DNA of 64,000 nucleotides from Candidatus Moanabacter tarae (GTDB taxonomy: Bacteria; Verrucomicrobiota; Verrucomicrobiia; Opitutales; UBA2987): contig CP029803.1 of assembly GCA_003226295.1 (NCBI GenBank), positions 1,417,477 through 1,481,476 of the forward strand, given 5' to 3'. Below are positions 37,386 through 45,305 of this stretch, in pieces; positions within the stretch are counted from its first letter, which is position 1; every line of letters starts with the position of its first letter. The notes below the pieces were generated by a model. The model was given only the letters and a program-made list of their open reading frames with translations. It made no database searches and was not told the DNA's origin. Position numbers and translations under genes: made by a program.

Positions 37386-38207
37386 TTATCTTCTCGCTTC
37401 CCTACGAAGCATCCTCGGCTTCTCTCGCCCTTCGTTTCTATTTCTCACTTTAGGCCGGCTATAACCGGGTGCCTCTCTGCTCCACCTAGGAATTCTAGGC
37501 TTGTTTATTTTTTCGTTTTCAACTTTTCCCCGAATGCTGTCCTGAGCTCTAGAAAAGGATTTATCCTGATTTTTCTTACTCTTACTTAAAGGATTAAACT
37601 GTTGGTTTTGATCCCGGATTCCCCGTCTTACCTTAGTTCCATTCTTCGTTGGACTGGAAGGTTGTCTACTATACTTAGCGTCTCCCTTATCCCACCGAAA
37701 CATGCGGGGCTTTCCGGGGGTAGTTAATTCGGGATCTTGCCGACTCCTTGTCTCAGACCGGATCAAAGATTCTTTTTTAGTGGTGGTTTCACTCTTCCCC
37801 CGCCAATCGACTCTCCTTTTTTTCAATCGATCCTCTTTTGAATTTCTCCTCTGCCGTTTCAGTTCCTCCTTATACTTCCTTTCCATTTTTTTCTTGGCGG
37901 AAGAGTCATGGGATGGAATATCCGAAACTCCCCACCTAAACACACGAGCTTTCCGTTTAGATTTGGGATCAGATTGTTGCACCGTTTGTCCATTGCCGCC
38001 AGCGGCATTCCATATCCCGTAAGGCGAGGAACCCATTCGCAAAGAAGGTTCTTCCCGTTCTATCCATCCAACCCAAATCTCTTTACTAAGAACTTGGTCA
38101 GCATCAAGCCTACCCAGAAACATGAGCAAACCCAACAACATGTAATATCTTCCCACTAAGAATACGTTTCTCATTTTTCCCATTCCAATCCCTGGCATTC
38201 GAGTCAT
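37386..38207 (-). CDS. Predicted secreted basic protein with KPRxFRW-type repeats
   Basis: A 273-residue protein that I do not recognise. It has an N-terminal hydrophobic segment (about 13-32, YYMLLGLLMFLG), which suggests export or a membrane anchor. The rest is strongly basic, rich in Lys, Arg, Ser and Gln, with repeated motifs KARVFRW (86-92), KPRMFRW (166-172), KPRIPRW (236-242) and KPRMLRR (263-269). Between them lie low-complexity charged stretches. The pattern suggests a disordered nucleic-acid- or polyanion-binding protein. Its convergent neighbour is the PhyH gene ending 31 bp away. Coding status is moderately certain because the frame is long and the motif recurs. Confidence 0.65.
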   Translation of the reverse strand: MTRMPGIGMGKMRNVFLVGRYYMLLGLLMFLGRLDADQVLSKEIWVGWIEREEPSLRMGSSPYGIWNAAGGNGQTVQQSDPKSKRKARVFRWGVSDIPSHDSSAKKKMERKYKEELKRQRRNSKEDRLKKRRVDWRGKSETTTKKESLIRSETRSRQDPELTTPGKPRMFRWDKGDAKYSRQPSSPTKNGTKVRRGIRDQNQQFNPLSKSKKNQDKSFSRAQDSIRGKVENEKINKPRIPRWSREAPGYSRPKVRNRNEGREKPRMLRREARR

Positions 38208-38376
38208 CGTACTAAAAACAAACAGTTTCTACGTCTATTCGGACCCCACACAACATTGGTAGTTCCATTCTAGCCATTCGACAGGTTTACTATTACTTTT
38301 TTAGTGTAGTCGTAAAAAAGGTTTGAGGAACCTGAATCTATTGCAGACGACTCAATCCCACAATCTGCACCAAGGA

Positions 38377-40140
38377 TCATGGCAAAATTGCTACGGCCCG
38401 CCCCGGGCCACCATGATTTTTTTCAATTTTTGGATTCAGAAAAATAAAAAATCCACCCTTCGGTGGCAGTTGACCAATTCCAATTAGAAACTCAGTAAGA
38501 ATCATATCATTGTTGGAAGCAATCCAGTGAACGAATGTCGCGCCCTCCGGATCGACCGATCCCATATCAGGTGTGTCGATACCAACGTGTCGAACGCCTT
38601 TCCGAGCCAAATAAAGAATTGTATCGGGAGTGGGCGCGGGCCATCCTTCCGTTAGACCGTCAAGGGGCGCCTTCACGCACCGGTCAGGCCGGCCACGATC
38701 AAATGTGGTAAAGTGGACATCATTGTGACCGGTGTGGAAAAGAACTATATGCCCCGCCTCAATTTGACCGTATTTGCTTTCGTGAGCCTGGATATCACTG
38801 ACAGTGATTTTAGGCGAAGCAGGCCAATTTTTAATTTGGGTGGCACCTAACAAGTGCTGAACATTGACGACACGTGCAGGCCCCATCATATGATGAACTG
38901 GGATTTTTTCTGAAGTTAGATCGGTGGTCTTGAGAGGCCCGTAAAGGGATTCAAATTTCTTCCTCCACGATTTCGTTCGTGAATCGTAGAGGTCGAAATC
39001 GAAGCCCAAAGGCGGACCATAATGCGCTGGCGGATCGATGTGGGTTCCTGTACGTGAGTCCATAAAGTGGGTGTTAACCCAGTACGGTCCAAAGGGGCCA
39101 GTAAAGGTGTTAACAGGTTCAACCAAGTGGTAGGGAAATGCAAAATCCCCTAAGCCCCTTCCCGGCCAAGAAACTGGATGCTCCATGGAAAGGATGACCG
39201 AAAGATCCACCACTCGATGAGCCCGCACGGCTTTCATCAATTCTCCCGCCAATTTTGTGTCAGTTATAGCAACAGCCCGGGTTTCGACAGTGGGTGAGTT
39301 CCTGTGTTTAACCGGCAACGCGATGTAAAGGGATCCGTTGGGAACCCGATCGAGGTTGATCAATCCTTCAGTGTGAGATGCCCCGTGCTTGAAATGCCCA
39401 AGATGACTCTCCAGTGCGAGTGGATTTTGGAACATTCCTGCGGGACCAGGTTGCGAGTAAATTCCCTCACCAAGGCCCCCCATACTCGGACTGTCAATAC
39501 CCATGATCCACGCTCCACTACCACCTACATAGTCAGCTGCATCAAAATCAGGAGCTGGCCAACCTGGAGCCTCTCCTGCCACAGGATCGATAATTAGACG
39601 GCTTCCTTCAGGCATAGATGCGTCATATTTGTCATTGTAGCCGCTCCAATAAAGAACAGCGTCACCCTCACGCAGCGACCTATGTTGTAGCTCAGAAATT
39701 TTAACATCATCGATCGTGAAGAGAGGGCTTACTCCGTTCCCTGATCGATCAAGAATATCTCTTCCATCAATCTTGAAAACTTCACCCATCCATCCCCAAA
39801 CCGGAACTTCGTCACAAGTCAGATCACCGTAATAGTGTGCATTAGGTAAACCACTATCCTGAACTGGCATCATGTGAGGCGGACAGTCAGTTTGGGTGCC
39901 GGTGTTTTCGTCCACCATGATCAAATCCGCCGCTAACGGACCCGGCCCATGCCGAATGTACGGAACCATAAGAGGCTGGTGGTGAAGCTGGCCGCCCGGC
40001 CAATACTGAAAGTGATCCATTCTCACGGTTGGTGAAAGATCCACCACTGTATCAGCGGACACAGGCCCGTATTCAGCAAAAGTAATGCATTGGAACTTTA
40101 TGAGGGAAACACAGAAAATAAGTCGCAAGTGGATTTTCAT
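38377..40140 (-). CDS. Secreted tandem cyclase/kynurenine-formamidase-fold protein
   Basis: Two putative cyclase domains (PF04199 type, metal-dependent hydrolase fold) in one 587-residue protein after a probable signal peptide (1-22). The second domain carries the full motif GTHIDPPAH near residue 367; the first has GTQTDCPPH (82-89), so its first metal-ligand His is Gln83. Each domain also has a GIDTP/GIDSP turn (residues near 207 and 520). Family members include kynurenine formamidase and isatin or cyclic-amide hydrolases. The exact reaction is unknown. Signal peptide plus polar loops suggest a periplasmic enzyme. Single gene on the minus strand. Confidence 0.8.
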   Translation of the reverse strand: MKIHLRLIFCVSLIKFQCITFAEYGPVSADTVVDLSPTVRMDHFQYWPGGQLHHQPLMVPYIRHGPGPLAADLIMVDENTGTQTDCPPHMMPVQDSGLPNAHYYGDLTCDEVPVWGWMGEVFKIDGRDILDRSGNGVSPLFTIDDVKISELQHRSLREGDAVLYWSGYNDKYDASMPEGSRLIIDPVAGEAPGWPAPDFDAADYVGGSGAWIMGIDSPSMGGLGEGIYSQPGPAGMFQNPLALESHLGHFKHGASHTEGLINLDRVPNGSLYIALPVKHRNSPTVETRAVAITDTKLAGELMKAVRAHRVVDLSVILSMEHPVSWPGRGLGDFAFPYHLVEPVNTFTGPFGPYWVNTHFMDSRTGTHIDPPAHYGPPLGFDFDLYDSRTKSWRKKFESLYGPLKTTDLTSEKIPVHHMMGPARVVNVQHLLGATQIKNWPASPKITVSDIQAHESKYGQIEAGHIVLFHTGHNDVHFTTFDRGRPDRCVKAPLDGLTEGWPAPTPDTILYLARKGVRHVGIDTPDMGSVDPEGATFVHWIASNNDMILTEFLIGIGQLPPKGGFFIFLNPKIEKNHGGPGRAVAILP

Positions 40141-40273
40141 CAGTATTATTCGCGTTCCCGAAAGCTCAGCTACTCACTTCTCTAGTTGGAAGTGTTAGAA
40201 ATCTCAAACATTCGCTATTAAACCTTCCACCGCAACCGATATTTATTACTTGGCACCGATTACGCGATTTCCT

Positions 40274-41635
40274 CTACCCTGATTGCCCCAATCCTACCAA
40301 ATTCGGCTTGATATCCATCCTCTTGCCTTCAAAAGAAGGAAGACAAAAGGCTAATGCGTCGAGCAGTTCCTGCGTCATCTCCCTAATTTCATCGAGCGAC
40401 AGTACTGCCGCAGTCAAAGGATCCATGGCAAAGGCCTGAAAGACAATCTCGGGATCAAGTTTGATCGCAGCTTCCACGGCTAGCTCCTGCATAGTGACTT
40501 GGTTACGGTTAACCGCGGCTAGGTGCATAGGGAGTTCCCCAACCCTCATTGGCTGTAGGCCATTGTTATCAACGTGGATCGGTACTTCTACACAACATCC
40601 CCCCGGAAGATTATCAATCAATCCATTATTTTCGACATTCCCGTGGATCACAACCGGATCACCTCCTTCGCAAGCATTGATGATTCGAGATCCGTATTCG
40701 TAACTCCGTTTAAGATCAACCGGCTCTTCCCCGTTGGCCATACGTTCCATCTTCTCTCGCCAATCCGGTCGTGCGTAAACGTCTTTGATAAATCCGCTCT
40801 TCCCATTCTGGGGTCTTGATCCACCACAGTATTGTTTGATTAATTCAGGACGTTTGCGCCACCATGGAGTATACTCTGAGCAATGTCCGCTCGACTCAGT
40901 TACCGGAAATCCTAAGTGCTTAACGTACTCCATCCGCACCGTATCATCCAGCCAAACCTTAGGTTGCACGGCAATTTCTCGAATCCTTGGTAGAAGATCC
41001 TCCGAATCTTTACTAAACTCATAAATCCAAGCTTGATGATTGATCCCAGCACACTTCCATTCGACGTCCTCGATTCTAAGTTCAAGCCTCTTCGCCCATT
41101 GCTCGGTAGTGTGCTGGACCGAGTGACATAGTCCCACCAGCTTAATTCCAGGCACCTGGCGGTACATACCCCAGCAGAGCATAGACATGGGGTTAGTGTA
41201 ATTAAGGAGCAACGCATTAGGACACAAATCCATGATATCCTGAGCAATCCCGACCTGGTGAGGCAAAGTACGTAAACACCTCAAAATACCTCCTGGATTA
41301 AGGGTATCGCCGATGCACTGATCGACTCCGTATTTCATAGGGATATCAATCTCTTTCTCGATCGCTTCATAACCACCAACTAGTAAACTACTTATTACAT
41401 AGTCCGATCCTGGTAGTGCCTTCCTTCGATCATTTGTGGCCGTATAAGAAGCTCTGTCGTAACCACCTTCCTCAAAAATCCTTTCGATAATTCGGCTTGC
41501 GAAGGCCAATCGTTCTTCGTCAATGTCTACCAAAACGAATTCAGAGCCACAGGTTTGATCAAAAGAAAGTATATCAGCAGTTAACCTACTGGAAAAGACT
41601 AGGCTTCCAGCCCCTACAATAACGATTTTAGCCAT
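40274..41635 (-). CDS. Family 4 glycosidase (alpha-galactosidase/alpha-glucosidase-like)
   Basis: Family 4 glycosidases use NAD+ and a divalent metal to cleave alpha-glycosides by a redox mechanism. The 453-residue protein has the Rossmann strand KIVIVGAGSLVFSS, GDTLNPGG, LLNYTNPMS, the metal-binding Cys and His in LVGLCHSVQHT and GINHQAWI. These resemble MelA-type alpha-galactosidases; alpha-glucosidases and alpha-glucuronidases of the family are not excluded. No signal peptide, so it acts on imported sugars. No transporter is adjacent. Length is standard. Confidence 0.88.
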   Translation of the reverse strand: MAKIVIVGAGSLVFSSRLTADILSFDQTCGSEFVLVDIDEERLAFASRIIERIFEEGGYDRASYTATNDRRKALPGSDYVISSLLVGGYEAIEKEIDIPMKYGVDQCIGDTLNPGGILRCLRTLPHQVGIAQDIMDLCPNALLLNYTNPMSMLCWGMYRQVPGIKLVGLCHSVQHTTEQWAKRLELRIEDVEWKCAGINHQAWIYEFSKDSEDLLPRIREIAVQPKVWLDDTVRMEYVKHLGFPVTESSGHCSEYTPWWRKRPELIKQYCGGSRPQNGKSGFIKDVYARPDWREKMERMANGEEPVDLKRSYEYGSRIINACEGGDPVVIHGNVENNGLIDNLPGGCCVEVPIHVDNNGLQPMRVGELPMHLAAVNRNQVTMQELAVEAAIKLDPEIVFQAFAMDPLTAAVLSLDEIREMTQELLDALAFCLPSFEGKRMDIKPNLVGLGQSG

Positions 41636-41918
41636 ACTTTAACGCACAATTACCTGTGCGTCCTTCCTAATACTATGAACATATTGGTCTTGATTTGCAA
41701 ACTCTAGGAAATCCCGGTAACGATCGCAATGCTTTAGGTTATCGACTAGAAGTAGATTTACTGGAAAATGTGATTCTTATAAGATAACCTTGAATTCCAA
41801 AGTTTCGAAATTACCTCTACGGGTCTACTCTCCCGTTTTCTAAGATTTATTACCAAAATTACTCAAGTCTAGATTTATTTGAGTAAAGTTCTATCCCGGC
41901 AATTAGAAGATACGAAAA

Positions 41919-43562
41919 GTGAGCAACAAATTGAAAGTCATGAATCCGGTGGGATACCCACCCAAAATCATCCAGTTGGGAATGGCCCCAAGATTTGGCA
42001 GCATAGACGGACAAACCCTCTACCTGGTTGACTGTCGATTTGATGATGGGGATATCCTTATGCAACAGATGAACAGCTGGTTCACAGACAACATGCCCTC
42101 CGTTAAGACTGAAATAAGGAGCAAGTCCGGGGTCTACACCGAACGTGACGAGCAACTGTACGAGGAAATACGGACAAAGGGTTCGGCCGCTATTGTGGGA
42201 GTCGGCCACTGAAGCACTTGTGCACCGGCGGTCGCCGACCAATGCTTCATAATTGAAACAGAATACGGGATTCCTACAGCTTCCATCCACACAGATGTGT
42301 TTGAGCACTTGGTACGTGCTTCTTGCATGCAACGCGGAATGCCTCGGCAACGATTCGCATTTGTACCTCAACCGGTTATGGGGAAGTCACCTGAAGAACT
42401 TCGTGCCTATGTGGACGGCAATGACGCTGTTACAGGTGAACCTTTCATGCAAGCAGTAATCGACGCCATCGAAAAGCCTCTGTCTTCAGAGGAAACCGAT
42501 AAGATCCGTTTCGATCGATCGACTCCGCGCTTTGTTGATCAGGACACAGAGGATAACCTTCATCAGCTTTTTCTCGCAAATAACTGGACTGACAAATTGC
42601 CTATAATTCTTCCCACCGAGGAACGGGTTGAGGCAATGCTCAAGGGAACCAGTCGTGGTCCAGATGAGATCGTTGGGCATATGCGTCCCACAAAGGGACG
42701 CGAGGCTTGGGAGTACACTGTAGAAAAAGTAGCGGTTAATACCGTTATGGCCGGCGCCCGACCAGAATATTTTCCCGTGGTATTGGCCCTAGCTGCCACA
42801 CAGGCAACCGCCAGAGCCAGTACCACAAGTTCCTCAGCCGCAATGGCAGTAGTAAATGGCCCAATTCGCCGTGAAATTAACATGAACTGGGGAATTGGTG
42901 CGATGGGACCTTATAATCACGCTAATGCCACTATTGGACGCGCCTACAGTCTCTTTTCTCAGAATCTCCAAGGAGGTTCCCTTCCAGAAGTAACTTATCT
43001 TGGCTCTCAAGGTAACAATTACGCCTACAATAGTGTCACTTTTGCTGAGAACGAAGAGCGAAGTCCATGGGAACCCTTTCACACTCAACATGGATTTAAT
43101 AAGGACGAAAGTGCGGTCAGCGCCTTCACTGGATGCCGCTCCACTACATTTCAGTTAGGCCTACGGGAAACGCATTGGCGCGAACACGTAGCTAATATGC
43201 TTCGCGGTCTGAATCCAAATAACCCTCCCACCCTCGTACTCGATCCAATAACAGCACGACAGTTTGTAGACCGTGATGGGCATGACACAAAGGAAAAGGT
43301 TATCGACTGGGTCTATGAAAACGCTACTATGCCAGCAGGAATCTTCTGGGACTATCAACTAGTTGAAAATTATTATTACCCACAAGCTCTGGAAGGTGTC
43401 GAACCCTATGCAACCATGCTCAAAGCTGCGGACACAGAACCTGTTAAAATCTACCGAAAGGAAGACATTCATGTTGTCGTCGTTGGCGGAGAAACGAATG
43501 GGTATTGGCGAATAATGGGGTGCGATTACCAGGGAACAGTCTCGGTCGACGAATGGAGGTAA
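41919..43562 (+). CDS. Probable selenoprotein of the UGSC-type family (in-frame UGA read as selenocysteine)
   Basis: Two stretches in the same frame, separated only by TGA at 42210-42212, form one 547-residue protein. Around the TGA it reads VGVGH-U-STCAPAVADQC, a UxxC redox motif (Sec98, Cys101). The N-terminal half resembles the UGSC family, in which selenocysteine or Cys precedes GSC. The whole frame is intact on both sides. Just 3' of TGA a SECIS-like hairpin occurs (separate entry). The Sec is followed by a domain of about 420 residues of unknown function, rich in Gly/Asn motifs (ATTSS, NMNWGIGAMGPYNHANA). Start GTG 41919; TTG 41931 or ATG 41940 are alternatives. SelA, SelB, SelC and SelD are not in this window. 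Confidence 0.75.
42210..42249 (+). promoter_or_regulatory. SECIS-like element immediately after the selenocysteine UGA
   Basis: TGAAGCA (42210-42216, including the UGA) pairs with TGCTTCA (42243-42249); TTG pairs with CAA above a bulged C; the top stem CGGC/GCCG (42226-42229 with 42234-42237) closes a GGTC loop. The loop starts 17 nt after UGA and contains the GGU found in bacterial SECIS loops. The coding frame stays open through it. Confidence 0.7.
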
Positions 43563-43768
43563 CAGTGAATTTGGGTTTATCAGAAATCTATCGATCGAAA
43601 CTTGGAACAGCATCCTGTCCTTTGCAAACCCATGTCTCAAATTTAAATTAAGTTAAAGTGTTGAGCTTATCAAAAGGTTCTTTACAAATCACCCCCCTGA
43701 AGCACGATTGATGTCATAACACTTCGCCCATTTAAGGATTTTAGCGTCCGACGGTAGAAACCTTTTCT

Positions 43769-43792
43769 GTAGAGCTCTCTATTGAGCTCTAC
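43769..43792. terminator. Perfect 9-bp hairpin between selenoprotein and pntAA genes
   Basis: GTAGAGCTC and GAGCTCTAC flank TCTATT, followed by CCCTTCTTTC. It ends 27 bp before pntAA. It could terminate the selenoprotein transcript or act in the pnt leader; the following sequence is only mildly T-rich. Confidence 0.45.
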
Positions 43793-43819
43793 CCCTTCTT
43801 TCGATTAAAACATATAGAT

Positions 43820-44965
43820 ATGGTTGTTGGAGTCCCTTTAGAAGGAGCTAGTGGGGAACGTAGAGTTGCTCTAGTTCCTCCGTTCGTTCCGATATTAGCT
43901 AAATCAGGATTAGCGACATTAATCCAGAAGAGTGCGGGCAACAAAGCCGGTTTCCTGGATGAAGCTTACGAGAAGGCAGGAGCTCAGTTTGTTGACGAAG
44001 AGGAAGAACTTTTCGCCTCCTCGGATATCGTTGTTAAAGTGAGTGATAACCCGATTAGCTCATCACTTCTGCGCCCCGGACAAATTATACTGGGACTCCT
44101 TAATCCGCTGGGCTCTCCAAAAACAGCTGAGCTTTACGCTGAAAAAGAAGTTACTTCGTTTGCGCTGGAGCTCCTACCGCGAATCACACGCGCACAATCT
44201 ATGGATGCGCTAAGCTCTATGGCTACAATTGCGGGGTACAAAGCCGTAATTTTAGCTGCCTCGGCTCTTGATAAAATCTACCCAATGATGATTACGGCCG
44301 CGGGAACTATTGCACCGGCGAGAGTTTTCGTGATCGGGGCGGGGGTCGCTGGATTGCAGGCGATTGCTACTGCCCGTCGACTTGGAGCTGCGGTCCAGGC
44401 CTATGATGTTAGACCGGCCGTTAAGGAACAAGTGGAGAGCCTGGGAGCAAAGTTTGTGGAGATGGAACTAGAGACAGGAGACTCGGAGACTTCAGGTGGT
44501 TACGCTAAGGAGATGGGAGAAGAATTTTACCGTCGTCAAAGAGAAATGATGGCCAGGGTAGTCGCGGAAAGTGATGCCGTCATAACCACCGCAGCTGTAC
44601 CGGGAAAGAGAGCACCAACACTGATTACGAGTACAATGGTGGAGGGGATGAGGCCGGGAGCTGTTATTCTCGATATGGCTGCAGAAACTGGGGGAAATTG
44701 CGAACTCACCACCCAAGGGGAGACCGTTGAACAGAATGGAGTGAAGGTGATAGGGCCTGTTAATCTACCTGGTTCTATCCCTCACCATTCTAGCCAAATG
44801 TATTCGAAGAATATCAGTGAATTTCTGAAAAATCTACTGAAAAATGGTGAGCTTTCCCTTAACACAGAGGACCCAATCATTAAAGACTCTCTTCTAACCC
44901 ATAGAGGAAAGATTATTAACAAGCGAATTCGCGAAATTCTGGGATTGGAAGAAGCTCAAAACTAA
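43820..44965 (+). CDS. pntAA: NAD(P) transhydrogenase subunit alpha, part 1
   Basis: The soluble NAD(H)-binding domain I of the proton-translocating transhydrogenase, which reduces NADP+ with NADH driven by proton flow. The 381 residues include GVPLEGASGERRVALVP at the N-terminus, the nucleotide loop VIGAGVAGLQAIATARRLGA and the RQREMMA, AAVPGKRAP and EMAAETGGNCE-like blocks. It is the split three-gene version (pntAA-pntAB-pntB). The next gene begins 31 bp downstream. Length is standard. Confidence 0.95.
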   Translation: MVVGVPLEGASGERRVALVPPFVPILAKSGLATLIQKSAGNKAGFLDEAYEKAGAQFVDEEEELFASSDIVVKVSDNPISSSLLRPGQIILGLLNPLGSPKTAELYAEKEVTSFALELLPRITRAQSMDALSSMATIAGYKAVILAASALDKIYPMMITAAGTIAPARVFVIGAGVAGLQAIATARRLGAAVQAYDVRPAVKEQVESLGAKFVEMELETGDSETSGGYAKEMGEEFYRRQREMMARVVAESDAVITTAAVPGKRAPTLITSTMVEGMRPGAVILDMAAETGGNCELTTQGETVEQNGVKVIGPVNLPGSIPHHSSQMYSKNISEFLKNLLKNGELSLNTEDPIIKDSLLTHRGKIINKRIREILGLEEAQN

Positions 44966-44996
44966 TGAGGATTATTCATAGAAAAGTAGGATATTA

Positions 44997-45305
44997 ATGG
45001 AAACTTTTGTCCCAGCCTTAACAATATTTCTTCTAGCTCTCGTCATCGGGTTTGAGGTCATTACAAAAGTTCCTCCTCTGTTACACACACCTCTGATGTC
45101 GGGCGCCAACGCTATTTCTGGAATTACGCTTGTAGGAACGCTCATAACATCCGGAGCTCGGCTGTCACCATTGACCGAGGTTCTCGGATTCATCGCCGTT
45201 GCAATGGCAACGGCCAACGTGGTAGGTGGATTCCTGGTAACTCACCGCATGTTAGGAATGTTTCGCGGAAAGGACAAAAATGCCAAGGGAAGAAGCCCTA
45301 GTTAA
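44997..45305 (+). CDS. pntAB: NAD(P) transhydrogenase subunit alpha, part 2
   Basis: A small membrane protein of 102 residues with three hydrophobic helices; LIGFEVITKVPPLLHTPLMSGANAISGI-type sequence is the hallmark of the N-terminal membrane segment of domain II. It forms part of the proton channel with PntB. It overlaps the next gene by 26 bp, which suggests translational coupling. Confidence 0.94.
   Translation: METFVPALTIFLLALVIGFEVITKVPPLLHTPLMSGANAISGITLVGTLITSGARLSPLTEVLGFIAVAMATANVVGGFLVTHRMLGMFRGKDKNAKGRSPS

Noticed and set aside
41919..42212. A separate 97-residue gene or a pseudogene fragment ending at TGA
   Set aside because: The same frame continues without a break after TGA and the context is that of a selenocysteine codon with a hairpin behind it.
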